Source of the DNA: Peristeroidobacter agariperforans
GTDB lineage: Bacteria; Pseudomonadota; Gammaproteobacteria; Steroidobacterales; Steroidobacteraceae
Assembly: GCF_004138335.1 (NCBI RefSeq)
Contig: NZ_RYFW01000005.1
Location: 124,001-188,000, forward strand
Length of the DNA stretch: 64,000 bases
Reading direction: 5' to 3'
Of this stretch, positions 1 to 8,882 are shown one piece after another. Under the pieces are notes generated by a model. It had not been told where the DNA came from, made no database searches, and saw nothing but the letters and a program-made list of their open reading frames with translations. Made by a program: the position numbers and the translations under genes. Numbering within the stretch: the first letter of the stretch is position 1; every line of letters begins with the position of its first letter.

Positions 1-89
1 TCGGGCGTGGGCCGGAAATCATCTTCCGGTTGAGCCGCGCCGGTGAGTGCAACCATGGCCAGGACGACGATGCCGAGTCGCTCGATCAT
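1..89 (-). CDS. Secreted protein of unknown function, N-terminal fragment
   Basis: The reverse strand reads open from an ATG at 89 to the window edge, giving 29 residues that start MIERLGIVVLAMVALTGAAQ. This is a short basic n-region, a hydrophobic core and an Ala-rich cleavage site, so the product is probably exported by Sec. The mature part begins around QPEDDFRPTP and then runs out of the window, so no family can be named. The upstream sequence has no strong Shine-Dalgarno. The neighbouring gene at 279 is divergent, and the roughly 190-bp gap could hold both promoters. Confidence 0.5.
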   Translation of the reverse strand, partial: MIERLGIVVLAMVALTGAAQPEDDFRPTP

Positions 90-278
90 TTTTGTTAGCC
101 CGTGCTTAAGCGTCACGGTGCTTTGTATCGGATCGGCGTCGTCGCGGGAGTTGACTAAAGCGGCCGCGTCGGTGCGGGGCTGGCACCACTGCACCTCGCC
201 ACGATCATCTGGCGGCGCGACACAAGGTACAAAGATCACACTCGTGCGACGGACATCCGCTCCGTAAGGATCTAACAA

Positions 279-665
279 ATGAGCAACAAATCATGGGTTG
301 CGATGACCGGGCTGTGCGTACTGATGGCGGCTTCAGCAGCGCAGGCTCATCCGATCTCGGTGGAGAATGTTGAGGCCGGCGCCCAGGCGCGCGGGGCGCC
401 CCCCCAGGCCCGGGATTGGGCGCGGGCGCTAGGCCGGCAGTCGGAGGTCTCTGGATTGATCAGCCGTGTGCCGCTGCGACCCTCCGACCACGGGCTGGGC
501 AGGAACGACCGCTCGATCGTGGATCGCATCTGCGACGAGATTCCAACGACCCCACCTCCGCCAACCACCAAAGTCCCGGAGCCCGAAACGCTGGCGCTGT
601 TGATGGCGGGACTGCTTGGCGTCGCGGTGACTCGCGGTCGCCGCAAGCCGGCCGCCGAGGGCTGA
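279..665 (+). CDS. PEP-CTERM sorting domain protein
   Basis: A 128-residue secreted protein. Residues 1-23 form a signal peptide ending in AQAHP. The C-terminus carries a PEP-CTERM signal: VPEPETLALLMAGLLGVAV followed by TRGRRK, that is the Pro-Glu-Pro motif, one hydrophobic helix and a basic tail, which exosortase-containing Gram-negative bacteria recognise and cleave. The central 70 residues are low in order, rich in Pro, Ala and Arg, and match no domain I know. AAGGAT at 267-272 is a well-placed ribosome binding site. No exosortase gene is in the window, so it must lie elsewhere. A strong hairpin follows the gene. Confidence 0.8.
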   Translation: MSNKSWVAMTGLCVLMAASAAQAHPISVENVEAGAQARGAPPQARDWARALGRQSEVSGLISRVPLRPSDHGLGRNDRSIVDRICDEIPTTPPPPTTKVPEPETLALLMAGLLGVAVTRGRRKPAAEG

Positions 666-691
666 CGGTCCATTCGAGGTTGTAAATTTGC

Positions 692-715
692 TCCGGCGTG
701 CTCAGGCACGCCGGA
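692..715 (+). terminator. Hairpin terminator after the PEP-CTERM gene
   Basis: A perfect 10-bp GC-rich stem (arms 692-701 and 706-715) closes on a TCAG loop, 27 bases after the stop codon. It is followed by CTTCT rather than a clean T-run, so termination may be partial. Confidence 0.6.
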
Positions 716-783
716 CTTCTGGCGTCCACGGTGCGGATGAGTAACATCGAGCGACTGGACACCCATCGCGTCGAGGAGGACTC

Positions 784-1137
784 ATGAGTCGCACACGTGG
801 AATGCTCTGGGCGGGGGCGTGCTCGGTCGCGCTCGCCGGCACCGCGCTCGCCCATCATGGCTGGACGGGTTACAACGAGGAGATCCAGAAGCTCTCCGGC
901 ACGATCGAACAATCGAGCTATGGCAACCCGCACGGCTCCATTCAGCTGAAGACCGCCGATAAGACCTGGGAAGTGGTGCTCGCGCCACCCTCACGCATGA
1001 CCACTCGCGGCCTCAGCGAAGAAATGCTCAAGGCCGGCACGAGCGCGACGGTCGAGGGCTATCAGAGCAAGACCGATGAGAAAGAATTGCGCGCCGAACG
1101 AATCACCGTCGCGGGCAAGACGGTCGAGCTGAGATAA
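784..1137 (+). CDS. DUF6152 family periplasmic protein
   Basis: A 117-residue exported protein with a signal peptide (residues 1-22) ending in ALAHHGW. The pattern of His-His-Gly at the mature N-terminus, then a GTIEQ strand, SYGNPHGS and a small beta domain matches the DUF6152 family, whose function is unknown. GGAGGA just upstream of the ATG is a good ribosome binding site. It faces the gene at 1142-1690 tail to tail with only four bases between the stop codons. Family assignment is from memory of the characteristic HH...NPH motif. Confidence 0.75.
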   Translation: MSRTRGMLWAGACSVALAGTALAHHGWTGYNEEIQKLSGTIEQSSYGNPHGSIQLKTADKTWEVVLAPPSRMTTRGLSEEMLKAGTSATVEGYQSKTDEKELRAERITVAGKTVELR

Positions 1138-1141
1138 ACCT

Positions 1142-1690
1142 TCAAGCACGCACCAACACGCCGCCGGCGGCTTGCCATTCGTTTTGCAGGTAAGCCGTGT
1201 CGGCGTCGTTGCGTGCTTGAACGCCGACCAACACACCGCCCTGACGAATCTCCGCTTCGTATTCTTCGACGCGTCCTTTGGGAATGCCCCAGTTGGTGAG
1301 CGCGCCGACCAATCCGCCGGCAATCGCCACTGCTCCGCCGGCCGCCAAGGCGACGGCAACGGGGCCGGCAAGGATCAAACCTGGCAGCAACGCTGCGGAT
1401 CCCGCAGCGGCGAGGGCAGGGGCGATCGTTGCCGCCGTGCCGCCTGCAGGCCCGGCGACTTTCGCCGCCGCCGGTTGTTTCTTTTCCGTGCTTTCCGCGG
1501 CCTTGTGGGCGAGATCGGTTTCTACCTGATCGACGTTGAAATATTTGCGGCGGGTTTGCTCGGACAGCACCAGGTTGATGTCGTCCCGGCTGTAACCGCG
1601 CGCAAGTGCGGTGTGGTACGCACGCTCGACATCGGCGGCGTTCTTGAACAGGGCCGTCACGATCGCTGCATTGCCCATCGAAGGTGCCAT
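1142..1690 (-). CDS. General-stress-type protein with glycine-zipper segment
   Basis: A 182-residue protein. The N-terminal part (IVTALFKNAADVERAYHTAL, then ARGYSRDDINLVLSEQ) resembles the ferredoxin-fold general stress protein 17M/YflT domain. Residues about 75-130 are an Ala/Gly-rich hydrophobic stretch with GxxxG spacing (glycine zipper), likely membrane-inserting. The C-terminal 50 residues (WGIPKGRVEEYEAEIRQGG) repeat the ferredoxin-like half. Related proteins are often stress-induced and of unknown biochemical role. A GGGGGA ribosome binding site supports the start at 1690; a second Met four residues in is also possible. It is a single-gene unit. Confidence 0.65.
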   Translation of the reverse strand: MAPSMGNAAIVTALFKNAADVERAYHTALARGYSRDDINLVLSEQTRRKYFNVDQVETDLAHKAAESTEKKQPAAAKVAGPAGGTAATIAPALAAAGSAALLPGLILAGPVAVALAAGGAVAIAGGLVGALTNWGIPKGRVEEYEAEIRQGGVLVGVQARNDADTAYLQNEWQAAGGVLVRA

Positions 1691-1837
1691 AACCGTCCCC
1701 CGAAGCTCGTGGTCAGCACCCGAGAAACGCCTTCCCCCGCAGATCGTTCCAGCCCGTCCGACGCTGCCTGCCGCGATGGCTATTGCCAGTCTTTATTTGT
1801 CTGAGTTATAAAGCCGGCACCAGACGGGGGATAAACA

Positions 1838-4800
1838 ATGAAATCGATAAGAACGGCGCTCGCCGCGGGCGTGCTGCTGATCGTGGGCGGCTGTCTGTTA
1901 GATGCACCGGATCCGACGGTCGATCCGAATTCGATGACTCACAACGATCTGGCGGTGCACGACCCCTCCGTGATTCGCGCCGATGACGGTAATTATTATG
2001 TTTTCGGCTCGCACCTCGCCGCCGCGCGCACCACGGATTTGATGAACTGGCAGTTCGTCGCGAATGGCGTCGACGCCGCAAATCCCCTGTGGAGCACGAT
2101 CCCTGCCGAGGGCACGGCGTGGACCGGCGTGCCGGGCTCCTGGGCCGCGGATGTCATCAAGTTCAAGAACGGCAAGTATCACTTTTACTACAGTTTCTGC
2201 GGCATCCCGCCGAACGGCGAGTGCACCGGGCCGCGCTCGTATCTCGGTGTTGCAACGTCCGATCACATCGAAGGGCCGTATGCGAACGAGGGCATCTTCC
2301 TGCGCTCGGGCATGTCGGCCGCGGAGATCGCGGCGGGCTACGGGCCGGAGGGCATCGCAAGCTACGATGCGACGGTTCATCCGAACACCATCGATCCGGA
2401 TGTTTTCTATGACAAGCAAGGCAAGCTGTGGATGACCTACGGCTCGTATTCGGGCGGCATTTTCATCTTGAAGATGGATGAGACGACCGGCAGGCCGCTG
2501 CCCGGGCAGGGCTATGGCAAACACCTGGCGGGCGGCGATCACAGCGCCATCGAAGGCAGCTACGTTCTCTACAGCCCGCAGACGAACTATTACTACCTGT
2601 TCACGTCCTTCGGCGGCTTTGTTTCCACCGACGGCTACAACATTCGTATTGCCCGATCGCGCAATCCCGATGGTCCGTATCTCGATGCGCAAGGCCGGGA
2701 CATGGCCGGTGCGCGCGGCAACTGGGACAGCATCGCGCCCTATGGCGTGAAGCTGATGGGCGGCTTCAACTTCGCCGCGGCGCCGGGCGATCGCGAAACG
2801 GCGCGCGGCTATCTCTCACCGGGCCACAATTCGGCCTATTACGATGCCGCCTCCAAGAAACATTTCCTGATCACGCACACGCGCTTTCCGAATCGCGGCG
2901 AAGGCCATTCGATTCGGGTGCACGAAATGTTCGTCAATGCGGACGGCTGGCTCGTGGCCTCCCCGCATCGCTACGCGCCGATCAAGGGCCAGAACATCGT
3001 CGACGCGCACGATGCGCTCGGCGACTACAAGTTCATCAACCTGGGCAAGGACATCAATCGCCAGCCGAAGCAGTCGGTCTACATCTCCCTGAACGCCGAC
3101 TACTCCATCACGGGCGAGGTGACGGGCCAGTATCGCCGCTACTTTGGCGACCCCAATCGCATCAGCATCCAGCTCGACGGCAGCGATCAGGTTTACGAAG
3201 GCCGGCTGGCGTGGCAGTGGAACGAAGCGGCGAGCAAGCTCGTGCCGAGCTTCACGGCGCTCTCGAGCGAAGGCGTGTCGATCTGGGGCTCGAAGCTCGA
3301 GAAGCGCACCACGCGTCAGGCGCTCGAAGATGTGGCCGACGCCTTGTCGCTGCCGCAGACCATCAAGGCCGGCACGTTGGATCTGCCGACTCGCGGCACG
3401 CGGGCGACGGCGATTGTCTGGTCCTCGAGCGATCCGTCCGTCATTCAAGCCGATGGCACGGTCATTCGGCCGAACGTGGGCGAGGGCGATCGCATCGTCA
3501 CCCTGACCGCGACGATGACGTTGAATGGCGTGACGATGCAGCGGCAGTTCCAGGTGACCGTGCCCGCGCGCCTGCCATTCAATCGCGTCGCGCAGTTCAG
3601 CTTCGAGAATTCATTGGACGAAGCGCTCGGTCGATTCACCGCCGCGACCGCGACGGGCAATCGCATCTGGAACTTGGGGTCAGTCAGCTTCGCGCCGGGT
3701 CAGCAGGGCCAGGCCGTCAGTCTCGGGGGCGCCTCCGGTGTGTTGTTGCCCGAAGGCGTGATCGACAATTACGAGTACACCGTGTCGTTCTGGGCGAACC
3801 CGCGCGTGCTCGCGCAGTTCACGACGGCGTTCTTCGGTGCAGTCGATGAGCAAACCGATGCCGCGGGCGTGCCATCCTCGAATCGCTGGATCAGTCTCGT
3901 GCCGCACAGCTGGGACGGCAACACGATGCTTTGGAGTGGCAGCGAGGCGTGGTTCGATGGCAGCGCGGGCGAGCGCATCCCGGCGAATGCCTGGACGCAC
4001 GTTGCGTTTTCGGTGAATCGCGGTGTCGTGTCGGTGTATTTGAATGGCGTGCGGAGGTTCGGTGCGGGCACGCTCACCGACTTCTTCAGCACTCGACGGG
4101 GCAAGTTCGCGCTCGGCGTGAACTACTGGGATCTGCCGTTCGACGGCTTGATCGATGAGCTGAAAATCTACGAGGCCAGCCTGACCGCGGCGGAGATTCG
4201 GGGGCTCGACATCGATCGTCTCTCCGGTGCGCAGCTGCTGCAATCGGCGGCGCAGATCCTGGATCTCGGCGATGTGAGCGCCGTGCAGTCGGATCTCGAA
4301 TTGCCGCGCACCGGACCCTACGCGTCGGTCGTGAGCTGGGCGTCGTCCCATCCGGACGTGTTGAGTCCGACGGGTCAGGTGACGCGTCCGGATCGCAATT
4401 CGCCGGATGTGAATGTGACGTTGACGGCGACCATTACGCTCAACGGCGCGCAGACGACGAAGACGTTCGATGTGACGGTCCGCTCGCTCGCGCCGCCACA
4501 GCCGATTGCCGCCTATGACTTCGAGAACGACTTGAATGCGTCCCGCGGCGTGTTTGGTCCCGGCGTCGTCACTGGCCCGCGGGTGGATCAGGCCGGCGGA
4601 ACGATCTCGTTCGCGCCCGGTGCGGCTGGCAGCGCGCTGGTGTTGAACGGCGCCTCCGGTATACGGCTGCCCGATGGGTTGATCGACGATCACAGCTACT
4701 CGATCGCGATGTGGCTGCAGCCGACGGGGGTGTCGCAGTTCACGACCGCGTTCTTCGGCTGGGCCAGTCCGACCAGCTGGATCAGCCTTGTGCCGAGGGG

Positions 4801-5125
4801 CCCGGGCTCGACGCAGCCGACCATGTTGTGGTCGGGCACGGCGTGGTTCGATGGCTCGTTCAACTCCTCCATTCCCGTCGGCTCGTGGTCGCACCTGGTG
4901 ATGTCGGTCGACCACGGCAGCTTGCGGCTGTATCTGAACGGCACATTGGTGAGCACGATGTCCGGGTTCCCGGATGTCTTTGCGCCCGCGGCGCAACGCC
5001 AGTTTGCCCTGGGCGTGAATTTTTGGGATGTGCCATACACGGGCCTGGTCGATCAGCTGAAGATCTATGACGAGGCCGTGAATGCCGAGGCGGTCAGTGA
5101 GTTGTATGCCGAGGGCGACGGTTAA
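1838..5125 (+). CDS. GH43 arabinanase lipoprotein with duplicated Ig-LamG modules
   Basis: A 1095-residue lipoprotein (lipobox VGGC, Cys19). Residues 35-350 form a five-bladed GH43 propeller with the three acidic residues in family context: D42 in HDPSV, D186 in IDPDVFYD and E239 in AIEGSY. The layout fits arabinan endo-1,5-alpha-L-arabinosidase, followed by a beta-rich C-terminal arabinanase domain to about 480. Then come two copies of an atrophied bacterial Ig-like domain (about 490-578 and 800-880), each followed by a LamG/concanavalin-like domain (585-795 and 885-1090). The latter share the signatures FENSLD/FENDLN, QFTTAFFG and FALGVNYWD/FWD and probably bind glycans. GGGGG at 1826 sets the start. 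No dedicated transporter is adjacent. Confidence 0.85.
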   Translation: MKSIRTALAAGVLLIVGGCLLDAPDPTVDPNSMTHNDLAVHDPSVIRADDGNYYVFGSHLAAARTTDLMNWQFVANGVDAANPLWSTIPAEGTAWTGVPGSWAADVIKFKNGKYHFYYSFCGIPPNGECTGPRSYLGVATSDHIEGPYANEGIFLRSGMSAAEIAAGYGPEGIASYDATVHPNTIDPDVFYDKQGKLWMTYGSYSGGIFILKMDETTGRPLPGQGYGKHLAGGDHSAIEGSYVLYSPQTNYYYLFTSFGGFVSTDGYNIRIARSRNPDGPYLDAQGRDMAGARGNWDSIAPYGVKLMGGFNFAAAPGDRETARGYLSPGHNSAYYDAASKKHFLITHTRFPNRGEGHSIRVHEMFVNADGWLVASPHRYAPIKGQNIVDAHDALGDYKFINLGKDINRQPKQSVYISLNADYSITGEVTGQYRRYFGDPNRISIQLDGSDQVYEGRLAWQWNEAASKLVPSFTALSSEGVSIWGSKLEKRTTRQALEDVADALSLPQTIKAGTLDLPTRGTRATAIVWSSSDPSVIQADGTVIRPNVGEGDRIVTLTATMTLNGVTMQRQFQVTVPARLPFNRVAQFSFENSLDEALGRFTAATATGNRIWNLGSVSFAPGQQGQAVSLGGASGVLLPEGVIDNYEYTVSFWANPRVLAQFTTAFFGAVDEQTDAAGVPSSNRWISLVPHSWDGNTMLWSGSEAWFDGSAGERIPANAWTHVAFSVNRGVVSVYLNGVRRFGAGTLTDFFSTRRGKFALGVNYWDLPFDGLIDELKIYEASLTAAEIRGLDIDRLSGAQLLQSAAQILDLGDVSAVQSDLELPRTGPYASVVSWASSHPDVLSPTGQVTRPDRNSPDVNVTLTATITLNGAQTTKTFDVTVRSLAPPQPIAAYDFENDLNASRGVFGPGVVTGPRVDQAGGTISFAPGAAGSALVLNGASGIRLPDGLIDDHSYSIAMWLQPTGVSQFTTAFFGWASPTSWISLVPRGPGSTQPTMLWSGTAWFDGSFNSSIPVGSWSHLVMSVDHGSLRLYLNGTLVSTMSGFPDVFAPAAQRQFALGVNFWDVPYTGLVDQLKIYDEAVNAEAVSELYAEGDG

Positions 5126-5227
5126 CGCCCTCCAGCGCGCCGCTTGGGAACAAATAGCCGCCATTGATCGCTCTTGAACGAGGAGGGCCGTAGAATCTTC
5201 CACTACCACTGAACCGGCGGAACCCCG

Positions 5228-6799
5228 ATGCGTAACGCGAAGCTGCTGTGCTTACCGATCCTTGCACTCCTGCTCAGTGCGTGCGGTGTGAACCCGGTAA
5301 CGGGTAAGAAAGAGATTCAATTCGTCTCCGAGGCGCAGGAGATCAAGATCGGCGAGCAGAACTACGCGCCGACCCAACAGAGCGAGGGCGGCGACTTCGA
5401 CGTGCTGCCCGATCTCACCGCCTACGTCAACGAAGTGGGCCAGAAGCTCGCGGCGGTCTCCGACCGCCCGCTTCCCTATGAGTTCGTGGTGCTGAACAAC
5501 CCGGTGCCCAATGCCTGGGCGCTCCCCGGCGGGAAGATCGCGATCAACGTCGGCCTGCTCTCGGAATTGAAGAACGAAGCGGAGCTTGCGGCCGTGCTTG
5601 GCCATGAAATCGTGCACGCCGCCGCCCGGCACGGCGCGAAGGCGCAGGAGCGCGGCACCCTCATGCAGGTCGGGCTCGCCGCCGCTCAGATTGGCGCTGC
5701 CATCAGCGACGTCGACTCAACCGTCGCGAACCTCGCCGTGCAGGGTGCGGGCATCGGCGCCCAAATGATCCAGCAGAAGTACGGTCGCGACCAGGAGCTG
5801 GAGAGCGATGAGTACGGCATGAAGTACATGAAGGCGGCCGGCTACGATGTTCAAGGCGCGATCACGTTGCAGGAAACATTCGTGCGCCTGTCGCAGCAGG
5901 GCGGAGCCAAGGGCCAGAGCTGGCTCGAAGGTCTGTTCGCATCGCATCCACCTTCTGAGGAGCGCGTTGCCAAGAATAAAGAAACAGCGGCCCGGCTCGG
6001 TGTGGGCGGCGATCTCGGGCAGGAGCGATATCAGGCGCGCTTGCAACCGTTCAAGAAGATCGAGCCCGCCTATGAGAAGTTTGAAGAGGCGATGATGGCG
6101 GCGCGCAAGAAGGAATACACGAAGGCCGAATCGCTCGTGCAGGAGGCGATCAAGATCGAGCCGCGCGAAGGGCGGTTCCATGAGTTCCTGGGCGAAATGA
6201 AACTCGCGCAGAAGAAGCCCGAGGAGGCGTTGCCGCACTATCAAAAGGCCATCGATCTGAACTCGGATTATTTCGGCTCCTACCTCGGCGCCGGCGTCGC
6301 TCAATATCAGGCGGGCAACAAGGCGCGTGCCGAGGAATGGCTGACGAAGAGCGTCGAGCTGTTGCCCACGGCTCCGGCCGCTTATTACCTAGGCACGATT
6401 TCGCGCGATCGCGGCGATCGGGCCAAGGCGATGGAATATTTTCGTGCGGCGGCCGGCTCGCAAAGTCAGATCGGACAGCGCGCGGCGGCGGAGTTCGTGC
6501 GCATGGATCTGCCGCAGAACCCTGGCAACTACGTCGCGACGCAGGGTCAGCTCGATCCGCAAGGACGGGTGGTGGTCGTCGTCCAGAATCGAGCGCCGGC
6601 TCCGCTCGTGGGCATTCAAGTGACGCCTGTGCTCGTCGATGCGAGTGGTCGCGTCGTGCAACAAGGCCAGCCGGTGGTGTTTCGCTCCGCCGTGCAACCC
6701 GGCCAGCAAGCGGCGGCTCAGACAGGCATCGACAGCATCGCGCAGGCGCAGCTTCCCTATCTTCGCTTCCGCGTGGATGGCGCGCGCGTCGCCGAGTAG
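5228..6799 (+). CDS. M48 family metalloprotease lipoprotein with TPR repeats
   Basis: A 523-residue lipoprotein (LSAC, Cys19, then GVNPVTGKK, typical of this group). The zinc site is intact: HEIVH at residues 126-130 and the third ligand in ELESD (E190 to D194). The catalytic domain (about 30-265) is followed by TPR-like helices (280-415) and a beta-rich end. The layout is close to BepA/YfgC-like periplasmic proteases that survey outer-membrane proteins. It is followed after six bases by a cardiolipin synthase, so the two may be cotranscribed as an envelope maintenance unit. Substrate is not predictable from sequence. Confidence 0.85.
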   Translation: MRNAKLLCLPILALLLSACGVNPVTGKKEIQFVSEAQEIKIGEQNYAPTQQSEGGDFDVLPDLTAYVNEVGQKLAAVSDRPLPYEFVVLNNPVPNAWALPGGKIAINVGLLSELKNEAELAAVLGHEIVHAAARHGAKAQERGTLMQVGLAAAQIGAAISDVDSTVANLAVQGAGIGAQMIQQKYGRDQELESDEYGMKYMKAAGYDVQGAITLQETFVRLSQQGGAKGQSWLEGLFASHPPSEERVAKNKETAARLGVGGDLGQERYQARLQPFKKIEPAYEKFEEAMMAARKKEYTKAESLVQEAIKIEPREGRFHEFLGEMKLAQKKPEEALPHYQKAIDLNSDYFGSYLGAGVAQYQAGNKARAEEWLTKSVELLPTAPAAYYLGTISRDRGDRAKAMEYFRAAAGSQSQIGQRAAAEFVRMDLPQNPGNYVATQGQLDPQGRVVVVVQNRAPAPLVGIQVTPVLVDASGRVVQQGQPVVFRSAVQPGQQAAAQTGIDSIAQAQLPYLRFRVDGARVAE

Positions 6800-6805
6800 C
6801 TCAAC

Positions 6806-8065
6806 GTGTGGGCAGGAGTGCTGACGTTTCTGGCCGGCGCGCTGCTGGCCAGTGCCTACTTTTTGCTCAAGAATCGGCGTAACACGCCGTATCTCGAGCT
6901 CGATCTCGATGCCTTGCCTTCGCTCGGCGAGGATCTCTACACGCTCGCGGGCTTGACCAATGGCGCGGTCACGACAGGCAACGCCTGCCAGGTTCTGCAA
7001 GACGGCGCGTTGTTTCCTGCGATGGAAGCAGACATCGCCGCCGCTCGCTGCGCCATTCACCTGGAAACATTCGTCTGGACGGCAGGTGCGGTCGAACGTC
7101 GATTCATCGAGCTGCTCAGCCGCAAAGCGCGCGAGGGTGTCAAGGTTCGTCTGCTGATCGATGCGATGGGCAGCGCCGGCGGCGACGATGACAATCTGAA
7201 GCGCCTGGTCGAGGCGGGCGTGCAGTTATCCACCTATTGCAAGCCGCGCTGGTGGAACCTGCGCCGCTTCAATCATCGCACTCACCGCAAGCTGCTCATC
7301 GTCGATGGCGTCATCGGCTACACCTTCGGTCACGGCATCGCCGATCAGTGGCTCGGCCACGGCGAGGACGAGAAACATTGGCGCGACACCGCGGTACGCG
7401 TCGAAGGCCCGGCGGTGCAAGCCTTGCAGTCCGTGTTCATGGAGAACTGGATCGAAGAAAGTCACTGCGTGCCGGCGGGCGACGGGTGTTTTCCGGAAGT
7501 TGAGGCCAAGGGCGCGAGCGATGCCCATGTCGTCAGCAGCGCATCGGGCGATGCCGTGTCGTCGGTGGCGCTGCTCTATACCGTCGCCATCGCCTGCGCG
7601 AAGCGCGAGGTGATCATCCAGAATCCGTACTTCGCGCCCGACGATGGCGTGTGTGAGTTGTTGACGATGATGGTCAAGCGCGGCGTCGCCGTTCATCTCA
7701 TGCTGCCCGGACAACACACCGACAGCCCCTTCGTGCGGCGTGCAGGCTGCCGCTTGTACGCGCAGCTGCTCGAGGGCGGCGTGCGCCTGTATGAATTCAT
7801 GCCGACGCTGATTCATCAAAAGATCGTGATCGTCGACGCCATCTGGTCGCACATCGGCTCCACCAATTTCGATGCTCGCTCGCTGTCCTTGAACGAGGAG
7901 GTGGGTATCGGCATTCGCGACGCGAAGATCGCGGCGGAGCTCAAGGCTGCGTTCGAGGAGGATCTGAAGCGCAGCAAGGAATTGACGCTGGAGGGATGGC
8001 GTCGCCGGCCGTGGTACAGCCGGTTGTTCGATTGGATTGCCTATCAGGTGCACGATCAGTTGTGA
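6806..8065 (+). CDS. Cardiolipin synthase / phospholipase D family
   Basis: A 419-residue protein with one N-terminal membrane helix (residues 3-21) and two HKD motifs: H160-x-K162...D167 and H337-x-K339...D344. Two HKD motifs make the usual PLD active site that transfers a phosphatidyl group. The length is that of the ClsA/ClsB group. Translation probably begins at GTG 6806, six bases after the M48 protease stop. A second paralogue sits at 44441 with the same layout, and both keep the sequence NHRTHRKLL or NRTHRKLL around motif one. Which phospholipid it makes cannot be read from sequence. Confidence 0.85.
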   Translation: MWAGVLTFLAGALLASAYFLLKNRRNTPYLELDLDALPSLGEDLYTLAGLTNGAVTTGNACQVLQDGALFPAMEADIAAARCAIHLETFVWTAGAVERRFIELLSRKAREGVKVRLLIDAMGSAGGDDDNLKRLVEAGVQLSTYCKPRWWNLRRFNHRTHRKLLIVDGVIGYTFGHGIADQWLGHGEDEKHWRDTAVRVEGPAVQALQSVFMENWIEESHCVPAGDGCFPEVEAKGASDAHVVSSASGDAVSSVALLYTVAIACAKREVIIQNPYFAPDDGVCELLTMMVKRGVAVHLMLPGQHTDSPFVRRAGCRLYAQLLEGGVRLYEFMPTLIHQKIVIVDAIWSHIGSTNFDARSLSLNEEVGIGIRDAKIAAELKAAFEEDLKRSKELTLEGWRRRPWYSRLFDWIAYQVHDQL

Positions 8066-8442
8066 TCGGAAGATTGCGATCGCTCCAGTGGGCCGGCCAG
8101 ATAGGCAACATGGAGGAAACCCAGAAGCGGCAGCACGAAGCAACTCAATTCAGACAAAAGATCCGGCTCGGCCACGCGTTCCGCCGGCAAACGCCCTTCC
8201 GGAAACACCGCGACCGTCAACAACCCAATCATCAGGCCCAGCCCCGGCAACCACGGCCATTGTAAAGGCGTATTGCCGAGATAAGAAAAAACATCGAGAA
8301 CGGGACGCGGAACGCCGTCGCGCCGAAGCAGATGGCTAGCTCCAACCACAGTCACAGTGGCACACCGTAGAGCCGTCGAATCATCTGCCGCTCCTGGTGG
8401 AAACTGCCGCTGCCTGCGCTCGGAATGTCCCGCCCGCATCAA
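8056..8442 (-). CDS. Hypothetical membrane protein, possibly decayed at its N-terminus
   Basis: A 128-residue reading frame. The second half (from about residue 48) has high third-position GC and two hydrophobic segments (LPGLGLMIGLLTVAVF and LSCFVLPLLGFLHVAYLAG), so it looks genuinely coding. The first 40 residues are Arg/Ala-rich and not protein-like. In another frame, an ATG behind GGAG (around 8389) begins MIRRLYGVPL and soon stops, then continues as a hydrophobic stretch, which suggests an old frameshift. The start codon overlaps the upstream gene's stop by four bases (ATGA). The family is not recognised. Confidence 0.4.
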   Translation of the reverse strand: MMRAGHSERRQRQFPPGAADDSTALRCATVTVVGASHLLRRDGVPRPVLDVFSYLGNTPLQWPWLPGLGLMIGLLTVAVFPEGRLPAERVAEPDLLSELSCFVLPLLGFLHVAYLAGPLERSQSSDHN

Positions 8443-8738
8443 AAGTGCGGGCGTGCGCGTTGGTATCCGACGATAATCAAGTGAACAAACACCGCCAGCA
8501 CCAGCAGTGAGGCTACGGAACCGACGATTCTGAGCATGCGCGATCTAAATGCCTGCGCGGCCCAGGCAAACACAATTGGTATGGTCAGTAGCAGGATGGG
8601 GCCATACCAGGTGCTTCCCAATACATTTGGATACGGATAGAGCGTACGGTTCTCTTCGTATGAGAACAACGTGACCAGTGAAAGCACGGTCACGCAAAGG
8701 AACACGATCATGCGTCGTCGAAGCGTTTGTAGCAACAT
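8439..8738 (-). CDS. Hypothetical three-helix membrane protein
   Basis: About 99 residues from the Met at 8738 (a longer start at 8807 is possible but adds a basic, non-hydrophobic tail). It has three predicted membrane helices: IVFLCVTVLSLVTLF, GPILLLTIPIVFAWAA and IVGSVASLLVLAVFVHLIIV. Base composition is lower in GC than the neighbours, hinting at a different origin. It is probably cotranscribed with the gene at 8056-8442. No family recognised. Confidence 0.5.
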   Translation of the reverse strand: MLLQTLRRRMIVFLCVTVLSLVTLFSYEENRTLYPYPNVLGSTWYGPILLLTIPIVFAWAAQAFRSRMLRIVGSVASLLVLAVFVHLIIVGYQRARPHF

Positions 8739-8882
8739 AGACGGGATTGTAGATTGCTTTGAAAGACGGCAACGACGGGCTGGAGCGATTGAATTCAAAG
8801 CACGCACTTTCTCAGATACTTACAATGATCAGCAAATCCTTGACGCCATTTTGTCGCCACCAAAGCCTGCCGGGAGTGGGCA

